Shown here piece by piece: positions 56,001 to 64,000 of a stretch of DNA of 64,000 bases (position 1 is the stretch's first letter; every line of letters begins with the position of its first letter). The stretch spans positions 62,001-126,000 of the forward strand of contig JAEHOE010000197.1 of assembly GCA_016858145.1 (NCBI GenBank), read 5' to 3'. The stretch is from Edaphochlamys debaryana. Lineage: Eukaryota > Chlorophyta > Chlorophyceae > Chlamydomonadales. A program made the translations under genes and the position numbers. The notes under the pieces were generated by a model. The model worked only from the letters and a program-made list of their open reading frames with translations. It searched no databases and was not told the DNA's origin.

Positions 56001-57067
56001 GCCTCCCCACCCCCGCCCCGCGCGCCCTCCTCGCCAGCCTGCCACCCCCTCTGCCCTCCCCCCCCCCCTGCGGCCTCGCCTGCACGCAGGTCCGGCTGGG
56101 GCTCTTGATCTGGTACAGGCGCACGGGCAGGCTGCCCTTGGCGGCCGCCGCGTCCTTGAAGCCCGTGGCGTAGCCCCCGGTCATGATCTTGAGCCGCGGG
56201 AAGAGGCGCAGGAACTCGGGCGACTCGGAGCCCTGGGGAGGGGGGTAGTGAGGGGAGCGGGTCAGGGGAAGCGAGACCAAGGGAGTGGGAGGGACAAGCA
56301 CTGGAGCACGTTGGCGCTGGCCCCGGCATGCCAGCCTGAGGCTGGGAACGTTGGCGTCAGGCTCCCGCCTTCCACGCCTCACATGGCCGACCCACATCGG
56401 CTGCGGCGGCCCCCCCAAACCCCTACAGTGGACCGCCGACCCACATGGGCGCGCTAGGCCCAAAGACCGGCCCTTTTATCGTCAGCCCAATCCCCCCCCC
56501 CCCCGCGCACCTGCGGCTGCCTGAACTGCACGGGCCCCCCGCCAAGGGAGTCGTCCAGCTGCTGGGCGAAGATGGCCACGCTGCCGGCCTCATCCTGCAC
56601 AACGGCGAGCACGTGAGATAAACACACGGGGCATAAGCGCTAGTGGTTGGCCTCAGGCACCCCCGCTGGACGACGCTCAAGGCTCAACACTGCTAGCAGG
56701 GTTAAGCACTCGGCCTTCAATACTATGAAGTCCAATTGTCCAGGACAGGACCCCCAGCCCCCCAGCCCCCATCGCCGCCTCACCGCCGTTGTGTCCCGGC
56801 CCAGCCAGAAGTGCACATGGTGCCTCAGCTGGCCCTCGGCCTTGAACGTGTCGAGAACCAGGTAGCAGTCGCCTAGGGAAAAGGGGTCAGAACAGCGGAG
56901 GGTAGGGCTTGTTGACTGCAGCCCTGAGAGGTCATGGGATGCGATCCCGGTTGCTTGAGGAGCGTGGGTTGCTGGCCAAAGTGCGGTCCGTTTGTGGGCA
57001 CGCACCCGAGAAAAAGGAGCCGTAGTTCTGCTTTGGCTCATCCACGAGGTTGAAGTCCTTCACGCGC
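50030..57067 (-). CDS. Villin/gelsolin-family actin-binding protein (5' end unresolved)
   Basis: Eighteen exons with unbroken phase give 753 residues: 57067-57006, 56872-56784, 56594-56511, 56232-56080, 55829-55697, 55515-55478, 54979-54824, 54435-54277, 53883-53691, 53533-53385, 53085-52977, 52775-52711, 52492-52380, 52201-52086, 51673-51474, 51181-50975, 50377-50264, 50152-50030. Six gelsolin repeats are visible. G1 has NYGSFFSGDCYLVLDTF and HVHFWLGRDTTADEAGSVAI, then FPRLKIMTGGYATGFKDA. G2 has NHGDCFLLEDGGARQLWVWH. G4 has YDGASYVVLHTYSTSK. G5 has SGDCFVLERAPEI and VSLWLGKGSSAGEQE. G6 has EGSEPADFWSALGG and EDVMLLDTGAELFVWYGG. It ends SGKA without a villin headpiece. Villins sever, cap or bundle actin filaments under Ca2+ control. 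The intron after TCVQ begins with GC (56079). The first exon, about 25 residues in plant villins, was not found. Many introns hold copies of the adjoining exon end. Confidence 0.88.
50383..50512. repeat. GGGGAGGCGA microsatellite in villin intron
   Basis: A run of GGGGAGGCGAGG-type units occupies most of this intron next to the LFVWYGG exon. It is purine-rich on the plus strand. Confidence 0.8.
50705..51010 (-). repeat. Threefold splice-donor repeat in villin
   Basis: The real exon end EDVMLLDTGAE (50975 side) is copied twice downstream in the intron, at about 50856-50893 and 50710-50752. All three share GAGGACGTGATGCTGCTGGA and CACGGGGGCCGAG. The nearer copy also keeps GTGGG after the exon-like end, while the farthest one ends in GCGAGG, a GC donor-like match. 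Confidence 0.85.
54119..54305 (-). repeat. Splice-donor repeat after villin exon AKPAAPLQ
   Basis: GCCAAGCCCGCGGCGCCGCT followed by GCAG and GTGGG occurs at the real exon end (54277) and again at 54153-54178. A shorter piece (CGCTGCAG then GTGGG) lies at 54117-54135. Villin introns around 54723 (ALAPPQLFK end), 55100 (LAVLDDG start), 51782 (VEVAAQAPSL start) and 52597 (GAAAIMAA start) show the same behaviour. Confidence 0.8.
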
Positions 57068-57758
57068 CTTCAGAGGTTGAGGGAGGAAAGCAGGTCAGCG
57101 GTTGCTATAGGGCGAGATTGTGCGTGCGGAGCGGGGAGGCGGTCCAAGCTAGGGGTGACGAGCGCGGGGGGTGTTGCGGGGCCCGGCGTGGACCAAGAAG
57201 GGCGGACGCAGCCTCGAGCCTGCCTGTTCGGCCAAGACAGCCTACGCGGCTACAGATCACGGCTGGACACGTGCCGTTTGCGTCGCGACGCAGCTGGCTG
57301 CCCGCCATGGCTGACACCGCCCATGCCCAGGGCACGCTCCGTGGCGTCCTTGCAATTTCGTCGGTGCCTACCATATGCGTATACCGACATCCTTCCCAGT
57401 GCCCTCGAACACGCCGGTCGGGGCCATGGCAGGTGATCCCGGAGTGAAATGCTACGAGGTTGGGCCACACGTCCGGTTACGGGCAGTCTCAAGGCTGTAG
57501 TGAGGCGGAGGGCGTGTGTCGACGAGCGTCTAGCGAAGCGTGCTTCCTCTCGAGTACGGATTCCATTCCGCGGGTGCGCGACAGCTGCAAGCTGCGCCAC
57601 GCGTGCGCGAAAGCTGGGGCCTCTGCACACGGACGCTCGCTCAGTTCAAAGTTCCAAGCTGCAGAAGCCGTGTCGTCGCGATTCCATGCATCAACCCTGA
57701 CATCGCGCATTTCCTCCGAGCTCAGCGCCCAGGGCACAAGCAGCCGTCAACACGTCAG
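57068..57758. promoter_or_regulatory. Divergent region between villin and an LRR gene
   Basis: It probably contains the missing first villin exon and both promoters. Plus-strand open frames here have no splice support. I see no named motif. Confidence 0.4.
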
Positions 57759-60700
57759 ATGGAGGCCGGTGGTAGCTATGGAGGCCCACGAAGGGAGCTA
57801 CCGCTAGGTTTGCAGACCGGTATGTTCGCGGCCCTGCGAGTCGTCTGCGGCGGACTGTACATGGACAAGGCCAGCAGGAACAACCTGCGAGTAAGCCACA
57901 GCGGTGGAGACTAGTCCTGCAGGGTTGGGGCGTTCACAGCGCAACGGACCCAACGGGGTGCACCGTTGGGGGTCCGGGGGAGGCGGGAGCAACGGGCGAG
58001 CTCATCCCGCCTCGGGTGCCTTTCGACCCGCGTCCGGCCTTTGACCGTTCAGCCGTATCCACCCCGCCCCCCTCCGCCCCCAACACACACCCTCCAGGCG
58101 TGCAGCAAGGAGTGTCTGCAGGTCGCAGACATGGCCTGTGAGCGGCTGGTGGTGGCCTTTGCAAGCTTGGCGCGCGGCCGCAGCCCGCCCTCCCTGGCGG
58201 ACACGGTGGGCAGCCTTCGGCGCATGGTGCAGCGCGGCTGCATGCCCAAGTACCTCTTACTCAGGGTTCCGGACGTCGAGACCGCCAGCGAGGCGACCCG
58301 CATTGAGCAAACGTGAGTTGGATGGGGGCGCCGGGCGGGTCTAGAGCCACCAGCCGCGTCACAGCAACCCCCCGCTGTCGTCTTGGCGCTACGTTACATG
58401 GCCGATGGCGGCAGTCGTCGGCCGTAGTTCTCTTGCCTGGCACAAAAACCTATGTGCCGTCCGACCCACATCGCCTCCCCATGCTGACACGGCCCTCGCA
58501 CCCCCCTGCCACGTCCGCACGTTCACCGGGGAGCGCAGCGTGGCGGTCCTATCGGCGCTGGCGGCCACGCGCAGCCTGCAGGAGCTACGCCTGCACGGCG
58601 CGCCGCTGGCTGCAGCCGTAGCAGAGAAGCTGGCGGCAGCTGCGCCGTCCCTGGCCCGGCTCACGCTCAGCGGCGCGCCCACGACCAAGGCCCCCTCCCT
58701 GGAGTCGGGCCTGCCCCTGCTCCTCCGCTCCCTGCCCTCCCTCGAGCACTGCGGCCTCTATTGCCTCGACGCGCCCCCGCCCGCGGCCGCGTTTGCGGCC
58801 TTGGCCGCGCACCCTCGCCTGCGCAGCCTAGATCTCAGCCTGGATGTTTGGAACCTGACGGGCGGGCTGCAGGCGCTGACGGGGCTCACGCACCTGCGCC
58901 TCTGCGGCTCCGGGCCTGACCGGCAGAACCCCGGCACGTACCGGGACGCGTTGACTGCGTTGACCAGCCTGGTGCGTACGCGGCGCTGGAGGGGGCGTGG
59001 CGCGTGGGCGCTTTGGGACGGGCTTGGAAGGGCCTGGTTGGGATGTCTATGCGAGGGATAGGATGAAGGTGGAGTGGATGCAAGAGCGAGGGATCCACCC
59101 CCTCATCCCCTCATCACCCTCCCTTCCCACCCCCACCCCCACCCCCACCCCCACCCCCACCCCACCGCTCCTCCGTCCCCGCCCCAGGTCAGCCTGCACC
59201 TGCACCTCACCAACCCCGTGGCCCCCCACACCGCCCTGCTCCCCGGCCTGGAGGCCCTGCCCCTCCTGCGCGAGTTGGACACGGGCGCCCTTCACCTCCA
59301 GGCGGCCGACCTGGACGTGCTGCCGCGCCTGGGGGCCCTGACGGCGCTGGCGTTCGGGGACCTGGCGCAGACCGCGGCGCGCACGTGGGCGGGGGGCGTG
59401 GTGGTGTGAGTGGGCGGCGGAGGGATGGGGAAGAGGGAGGGAGGGGAGGGTGGAAGGCGGGCGGAGGGGGGTGGAAGGGGGGTATCTCTTCCAAGCGTCG
59501 GGGGGGGGAGGGGAGGGTGGCGGAGTCGCGTGTTCCTCAAGGGAGGGTGCGGGCCGCCTGCGCCACGTGTGACGTGTGGGAGGGGTATGTCCTGCAAGCT
59601 GAAAGCTGGCCACGCCCGCCATGTGGGTCCTCTATGTGGGTCCTCTACGCTGCCTGCCAGCATGGCCCCGCCCCAGACCCCTCGCCACCCGCCCGCCCAT
59701 CCCGCCCGCCCATCCCGCCCGCCCCTGCCCCCGAGCCCTGCCCTCCTCCCGCCCACCTCCGCCCACTCCGCAGGGCGCTGCCGCCCCGGCTGCGGCTGCT
59801 GCGGCTGCGGCACTGCCCCCTGGACGCCTCCCGCCTGGCCTGCTTCCCAGACCTGCCCCAGGGGCTGGAGATCGTGCGCCTGCCTCGGGGCTGCGCCCTG
59901 GAGCTGCCCCACACGGTGGGGCCCGACCCAGATGGCGTGTGGCGCGGAGCGCGCGTGCTGTTATCGGTACCCACTCCCGTGCACTGCAGCGCAGCAACCG
60001 CTTTTCTGGTGCCTGCCCCCGCCCGCTCCCACGCAGCCTCCTGCCGCCAGCACCCACCCGCGCCGGCCGCACTGCTTCCTTTGGCCCAGCCGAAGCGTCC
60101 CCCTTCCCGCCCCACGCAAGCACCCCTCCCTATCCGCCACGCCCACCCCCCGCCCCCCGCTCCCCGCCTGCTCCCCGCCCGCCAGGTCGGGCAGGCGCGC
60201 ACCGCGCTCGAGAAGCTGGCCACAGGCCTGGGCCTGCACCTGGAGGAGCGGGACCTGGCCCTCCACGTCTCCCGCACACTGAACCTGGACGCGGCCTCCA
60301 GGCCCGCGGGGCCCGGCGCCGGCGTCGGTCTGGGCCCGGGGCCTGGCGCAGGCTGGGGCTGGGGCGGGGTTGCGGGTGCGGGTTGGGGCGCGGGCGGCGT
60401 TGCCGGGCTGCAGAACCTGCTCGCCGTCGTGGGCGGCGGCGCAGGCCCCGGCGGCGGCGGCATGGGCGGCATGGGGCCCGGCGGAGGTGGCGCGGGGGCC
60501 GTCATTGGCGCAGCGCTGGCCATGCTAGGGCAGCTGCATGGCGGCCCGGTGGCGCCAGCGGAGCCCGACGGCGGCGACGATGGGTACGATGGCGGCGGCG
60601 GCGGTGGCGGCGGTGATGGCGCCTCGCGGGGCCACGCCCCCTGGCTGTCCGTGCTGGGGTGCCTGCACCTGCAGCGCCTCACGCTGTGTGGGGCCAAGCT

Positions 60701-61559
60701 CAGCGCCGCGGACCTGTTGGCCCTAGGCCGCACTGTGGGGCCGGTGCAGGTGGGCAGCAGAGAGGACGGATGCAGACCGTGTGCTGCCCGCGCAGCTGCG
60801 GTGATGGCAATCCAATACGGGTGGCGCGCCGCTGCGTCGACTCACCAATTCGTTCTGCCGCGTGCGCAACCCTTCCCACCCTCCCTCATTGCGCAGGGCC
60901 TGACGCTCCAGAGCTGCGACCTGGCGGTGGACGGACTGACCCACCTGCTGGCGCTGGGCCCGGGGCTGCGCTCCTTCCGAGCGACCGTGCAGCTGTCCCT
61001 GCCGCAGCGCCTGCCGCCTGCCCCAGCTGAGCGGCGGAGCGCGCAAGACCCGGCCCCGGCCTCGGCCTCGGATGCAGCTGCCGGGCCGTCTACGTCAGCC
61101 GCCGCCGGCAGCGGAGCTGGCTGTAGCGGCAGCGGTAGTGGCGCTGGCGGCAGCAGTAGCAGCAGAGCTGGTGGCTCGGGCCGGGGCCCGTCCGGCCCTT
61201 CCGATGCCTGGGCCGCGGCCGCCCAGGCCGTTCTGGAGGACGGCATGCACGGCCTCCTTTCCGGCCTCCTATCTCAGCACCGCGTCCCCGTTGTCTCCAT
61301 GACCATATTCTACAAGGAGGAGCCCACGCCGCCGCCAACGCGGTTGGTCGCGCCGCGACGCCACCAGAACCTGGAGGATCTGGAGGAAGCTGTGGAGGTG
61401 GTGGAGGGGACCGGCCGGACGGCGGGGCCGCCGGACTGCAGGGCCGGCGCGGGCTTGGCGCGGCGGCAGGCGCTGCAGGGGGCGGTGGACGCGGTGCGGG
61501 GGAGGCTGGCGAAGGAGGGGCACGCGGGGGCAGAGCTGCTGCGCATGCTGGCGGCGTGA
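57759..61559 (+). CDS. Large leucine-rich-repeat protein
   Basis: Seven exons in phase: 57759-57890, 58098-58312, 58539-58971, 59188-59405, 59774-59966, 60186-60749, 60897-61559; 805 residues. The N-terminal part (GMFAALRVVCGGLYMDKASR, ACSKECLQVADMACERLVVA) is helical and may be F-box-like. LRRs run from about residue 115 to 310 (TRSLQELRLHGAPLAAAVAE, HPRLRSLDLSLDVWNLTGGL, LTGLTHLRLCGSG), resume at RLRLLRLRHCPLDASRLACF, and again at HLQRLTLCGAKLSAADLLAL. A Gly/Ala-rich spacer (about residues 435-535) separates them. A GHAPWLSVLGC motif recalls the RNHTPWLEAV motif of the clustered F-box/LRR copies, so it may be a distant relative. It ends LLRMLAA with TGA. No function can be named beyond protein binding. 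Confidence 0.75.
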
Positions 61560-62174
61560 GCGCGTGCGTGCGTGCGGGTGACGAACAGGGGCATGTTTTC
61601 GAGCGGGAAATGATAAGGCGGCGGCCGGCGAGCCCGATGCGCACCGAGGTCCAGAGCGGAAGGTCCGTCGTCGATGCCAGTGGCGGGTCCTGGCGTGGCG
61701 ACGAAGAGGGGGGGCTTGAAGTGCCGTGGTCGGTACAGCTAGTGGAGCCGGGATGAGGCATTCGCTTTGCAGGATGGAGGCAAACCTGTGTGGTGTGTGT
61801 CTGTGTATGTCCACCGCGTGCTGGGGCCTCTCGCATGAACGAGGAGGAGGCCGGGGGACGGGAAAGGGGCCCGGGTCGGTACCGGTGGCTGTAAGCAGAC
61901 TCACATGGCAGCACGGGCTTGGGCTGGGCTGGGCGCTCTCGGGAGAGCATGTGGTGTGGCATGACGTGGCAAGGCAGGTTGGGCTGCGGAGCAATCCGCT
62001 ATGGGGCCGGGACTCGTCGGGGGTTGGCCGGGGCTCTCAGAGGCACCGCCGGGTTCGCGTGCCCGGGATTGGCGGCTTTTGGGTCAACGGAGCTGCACAG
62101 GTCGCTTTGCAGCTGCTGAGCTACTGTTGTCCTCACACTTCACCACATCGCGCTCAGTAGTCCGTGCAGCAACT
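61560..62174. other. Spacer between LRR gene and RlmN-type gene
   Basis: 3' flank of the LRR gene and promoter of the next gene. A piece at 61613-61650 (GGCGGCGGCCGGCGAGCCCG, then ATGCGCACCGAGGTCCAGAG) resembles 54505-54546 inside a villin intron (GCGGCGACCAGCGAGCCCG, then ATGCGCAGAGCCCGAGGTCC), a small dispersed repeat. Confidence 0.45.
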
Positions 62175-64000
62175 ATGGCGCCGCCTCGGAAACTGAGTCC
62201 GAATTCGGTGTGGGATTCCTCCGCGGTCTTGGCAGCCTTCGAGGAGGAAGGCATCAAGCCTCTGCACGCGCACCGTATATGGGGGTGAGAGCTGCGGCCA
62301 GTCGCTGCGATGCGATGGGCGCGTGGCAATGCGGCTTCCTCACGAGCACCGCGCTGACGCAGGCACCTCATCCGGCACCCGGAGGCGACCTGGCACGACG
62401 TGCCGGACGTGCCTAAGGCGACCCTGGCGCTGCTGGACCGATACTTTGTCAAATTCACATCAAAGGTCGTCAAGTGCCAAAACAGTAGTGATGGCACCAC
62501 CACCAAGCTGCTGGTACAGCTGCAGGACGGAATGCAGGTGGGGCTGCCGAAAGCCCGGCCTGGCGTCGGCGTCGGCGGGTTAGAGGGCGCTTGGGCCTGC
62601 GACTGTTGCACAGCGGCGCCGGCGGCCGGTGTCCGGTCCTCTCCGCGTGCCCCTCGCCCCAGAGCCTCCACGCTGACAGGTCCTCACTTCACGACCGCAG
62701 GTGGAGGCTGTGGTGATGACCTACGAGTCGACCAGTGAGTCCCGGTAGCGGCAGCTCCTTGCCCCGGATCCGAGAGGGGAAGCCGGCCAACCCCTTGGCG
62801 GCCCCCCTGTCCTGGCGGTGCACCCGAAGCCTGTCAGCCTTCACACATAGCTTTCTAAGAGGAGGCAGCTTGGGACTGGGGAGCGTAGGCTGCCCTGCGT
62901 GCGGTGAAGTCCAACCTTTTCTCTAGTTTCAGCGCCATAGCCGAACTTCAGCCCAACCCGTACCCACAGGCCTCTCACCAATACTTCACCAGAACCACCG
63001 TTGCCTAGGTCATGAGACCCAGGTCAACCCGCTCAGCCCCCTCAATCACTCCGAATGCCTTTCCGCCTCTACCCCTCTCCCGCGCAGGCCGGGACCCGCA
63101 GGTCCTGGCCCGGGCTGGGCCCGAGGTGGACCCGCACCTCCCCATCGACCACTGCGCCGTGGCGGACGACGATGACAACGACGACGATGACGTGTTCCAT
63201 GACGCAACGGAGTACGGCGATCACGGGCCCGATCACGGGCCCGACGGGGCCCGCGCCGACGCAACGGCTGACGCAACCGCAAATGGGACAGGAGCTGGGG
63301 AGGAAGAGGGCCGGCCGGCGGCTCGCGCGGAGGGAGACGAATCGACGGAGCCCAGCTCCAGCGCGCCGTCCTCAACGGCGGGCGGGCCCAACGGAGCCGG
63401 GGCCGGGCCCGGCCGGGCCCGCGGCCGCGCCGCCGCGGCGGCGCTGGTGAACCGGCTCCGGAAGCGGTCGACGCTGTGTGTGTCGTCGCAAGTGGGCTGC
63501 CAGATGGGCTGCACCTTCTGTGCCACGGGTGGGCGGGGAGTGGAGGGTGGGGTTGGGGGGGTTGAGGGTGGAGGGGGGGACCCTGGGTGGATAGGGGCGG
63601 CAGGCGGCAGGGGCAAGCCGCGGGAGGGCGAGGCCACGGATGGGTGGGTGGGCTGCACCCTCTGCGCCACGTGGGGGTGGGGGTGGGGGCCCAAGGTGGC
63701 CCAAGGGGGGGACGGGGGAGGTGAGGGCAGGCCAGCGGCAGGGGTGGGGGCGCAGAGCATGCGCCTGCTACGCAACCGGGGCAACTGGGGCCCCAAGTGG
63801 GGCGGCTAGCAGGCGGCCAGGAGGCCAGCCGTGGCGGGAGGGGGGGGGGCGAGGGGAGGAGGCCACGGGCCGCGCGCTCTTTGGGGAATGGCTCTGGGGG
63901 AGTGGCCAGGGCGATACCGTGCGGGAAGGGGGGCTTGAGGTAAGCACCGTGAGGGGAAGGAAGCAGCGGCGCCAGCGTGGGCCCACGTCAGCGTGGGGCA
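62175..64000 (+). CDS. rlmN: RlmN/Cfr-type radical-SAM RNA methyltransferase (cut by window end)
   Basis: Exons in phase: 62175-62284, 62363-62537, 62701-62734, 63088-63528, continuing beyond the window. The N-terminal domain (AVLAAFEEEGIKPLHAHRIW, TLALLDRYFVKFTSKVVKCQ, TTTKLLVQLQDGMQVEAVVM) matches the RNA-binding start of RlmN. The radical-SAM motif is in LCVSSQVGCQMGCTFCATG, with the CxxxCxxC ligands for the 4Fe-4S cluster. RlmN methylates C2 of adenosine in 23S rRNA and tRNA; a nuclear copy may serve an organelle. Unusual is a 100-plus-residue insertion before the motif, with a Asp-rich patch (DDDDNDDDDVFHDATEYGDH), DATADATANGTG repeats and an Ala/Gly/Arg-rich stretch. The following intron holds a degenerate copy of the CTFCATG exon end at 63650-63675. 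No obvious targeting peptide. Confidence 0.85.

Noticed and set aside
59645..60733. 362-codon open frame on the minus strand antisense to the large LRR gene
   Set aside because: Pro/Arg/Ala-rich, follows the GC-rich codon pattern of the plus-strand gene and has no splice sites or motifs. It is a shadow frame.
1..64000. tRNA, rRNA or snRNA genes
   Set aside because: I looked for cloverleaf-like and rRNA-like sequence by eye and found none I could support. A covariance-model search would be needed.

Overview
The window is nuclear DNA of a GC-rich green alga, most like a chlamydomonadalean (volvocine-type) chlorophyte. The reasons are many short GT-AG introns in nearly every gene, alanine/glycine-rich proteins, simple-sequence repeats, and plant-lineage proteins such as a TPLATE-complex muniscin-like subunit and a six-domain villin. 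There are no operons, ribosome-binding sites or bacterial features. I built gene models by hand, checking splice sites, reading phase and protein-family motifs. Exons that keep phase across 8-18 introns are strong evidence for the models.

Layout. (1) 1.4-10.4 kb: two convergent copies of a secreted AA15-type lytic polysaccharide monooxygenase with a C-terminal CBM14-like chitin-binding module (A on +, B on -). Each carries a frame-breaking lesion. A 1-kb insertion sits in an intron of copy B, and copies of a dispersed non-coding repeat lie in and around the pair. (2) 12.0-17.4 kb: two F-box-like/LRR gene copies (C, D, both -). Between them is a displaced copy of the last exon of the next gene. 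(3) 18.0-22.9 kb: a complete 12-exon TML (TPLATE complex) gene on -. (4) 23.2-27.1 kb: an 8-exon OTUD6-type deubiquitinase on +. (5) 28.2-36.5 kb: three more F-box-like/LRR copies (E, F, G, all -). Only G is intact. A displaced copy of the last exon of the next gene lies beside F. (6) 37.4-39.5 kb: a mitochondrially targeted short-chain dehydrogenase on -. (7) 40.9-42.8 kb: a small secreted protein of unknown function on -. (8) 44.3-46.7 kb: a BTB-BACK protein on -. (9) 47.8-48.6 kb: a rhodanese-domain gene on -, with ends unresolved. (10) 50.0-57.1 kb: villin on -. (11) 57.8-61.6 kb: a different LRR protein on +. (12) 62.2 kb to the window end: an RlmN-type radical-SAM RNA methyltransferase on +, cut by the window edge.

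Two patterns stand out. First, exon ends with their splice sites are repeatedly re-copied, once or twice, into the adjoining intron in TML, OTUD6, villin and RlmN (about 14 junctions). I call these splice-junction echoes. Second, both F-box/LRR clusters expanded by the same route. Each duplication carried along the last exon of the gene on the far side, giving one orphan TML tail and one orphan dehydrogenase tail. Most duplicated LRR copies then decayed.

The genes do not form one pathway. They are ordinary housekeeping genes (endocytosis, actin, ubiquitin, RNA methylation) interspersed with fast-evolving secreted or LRR families.
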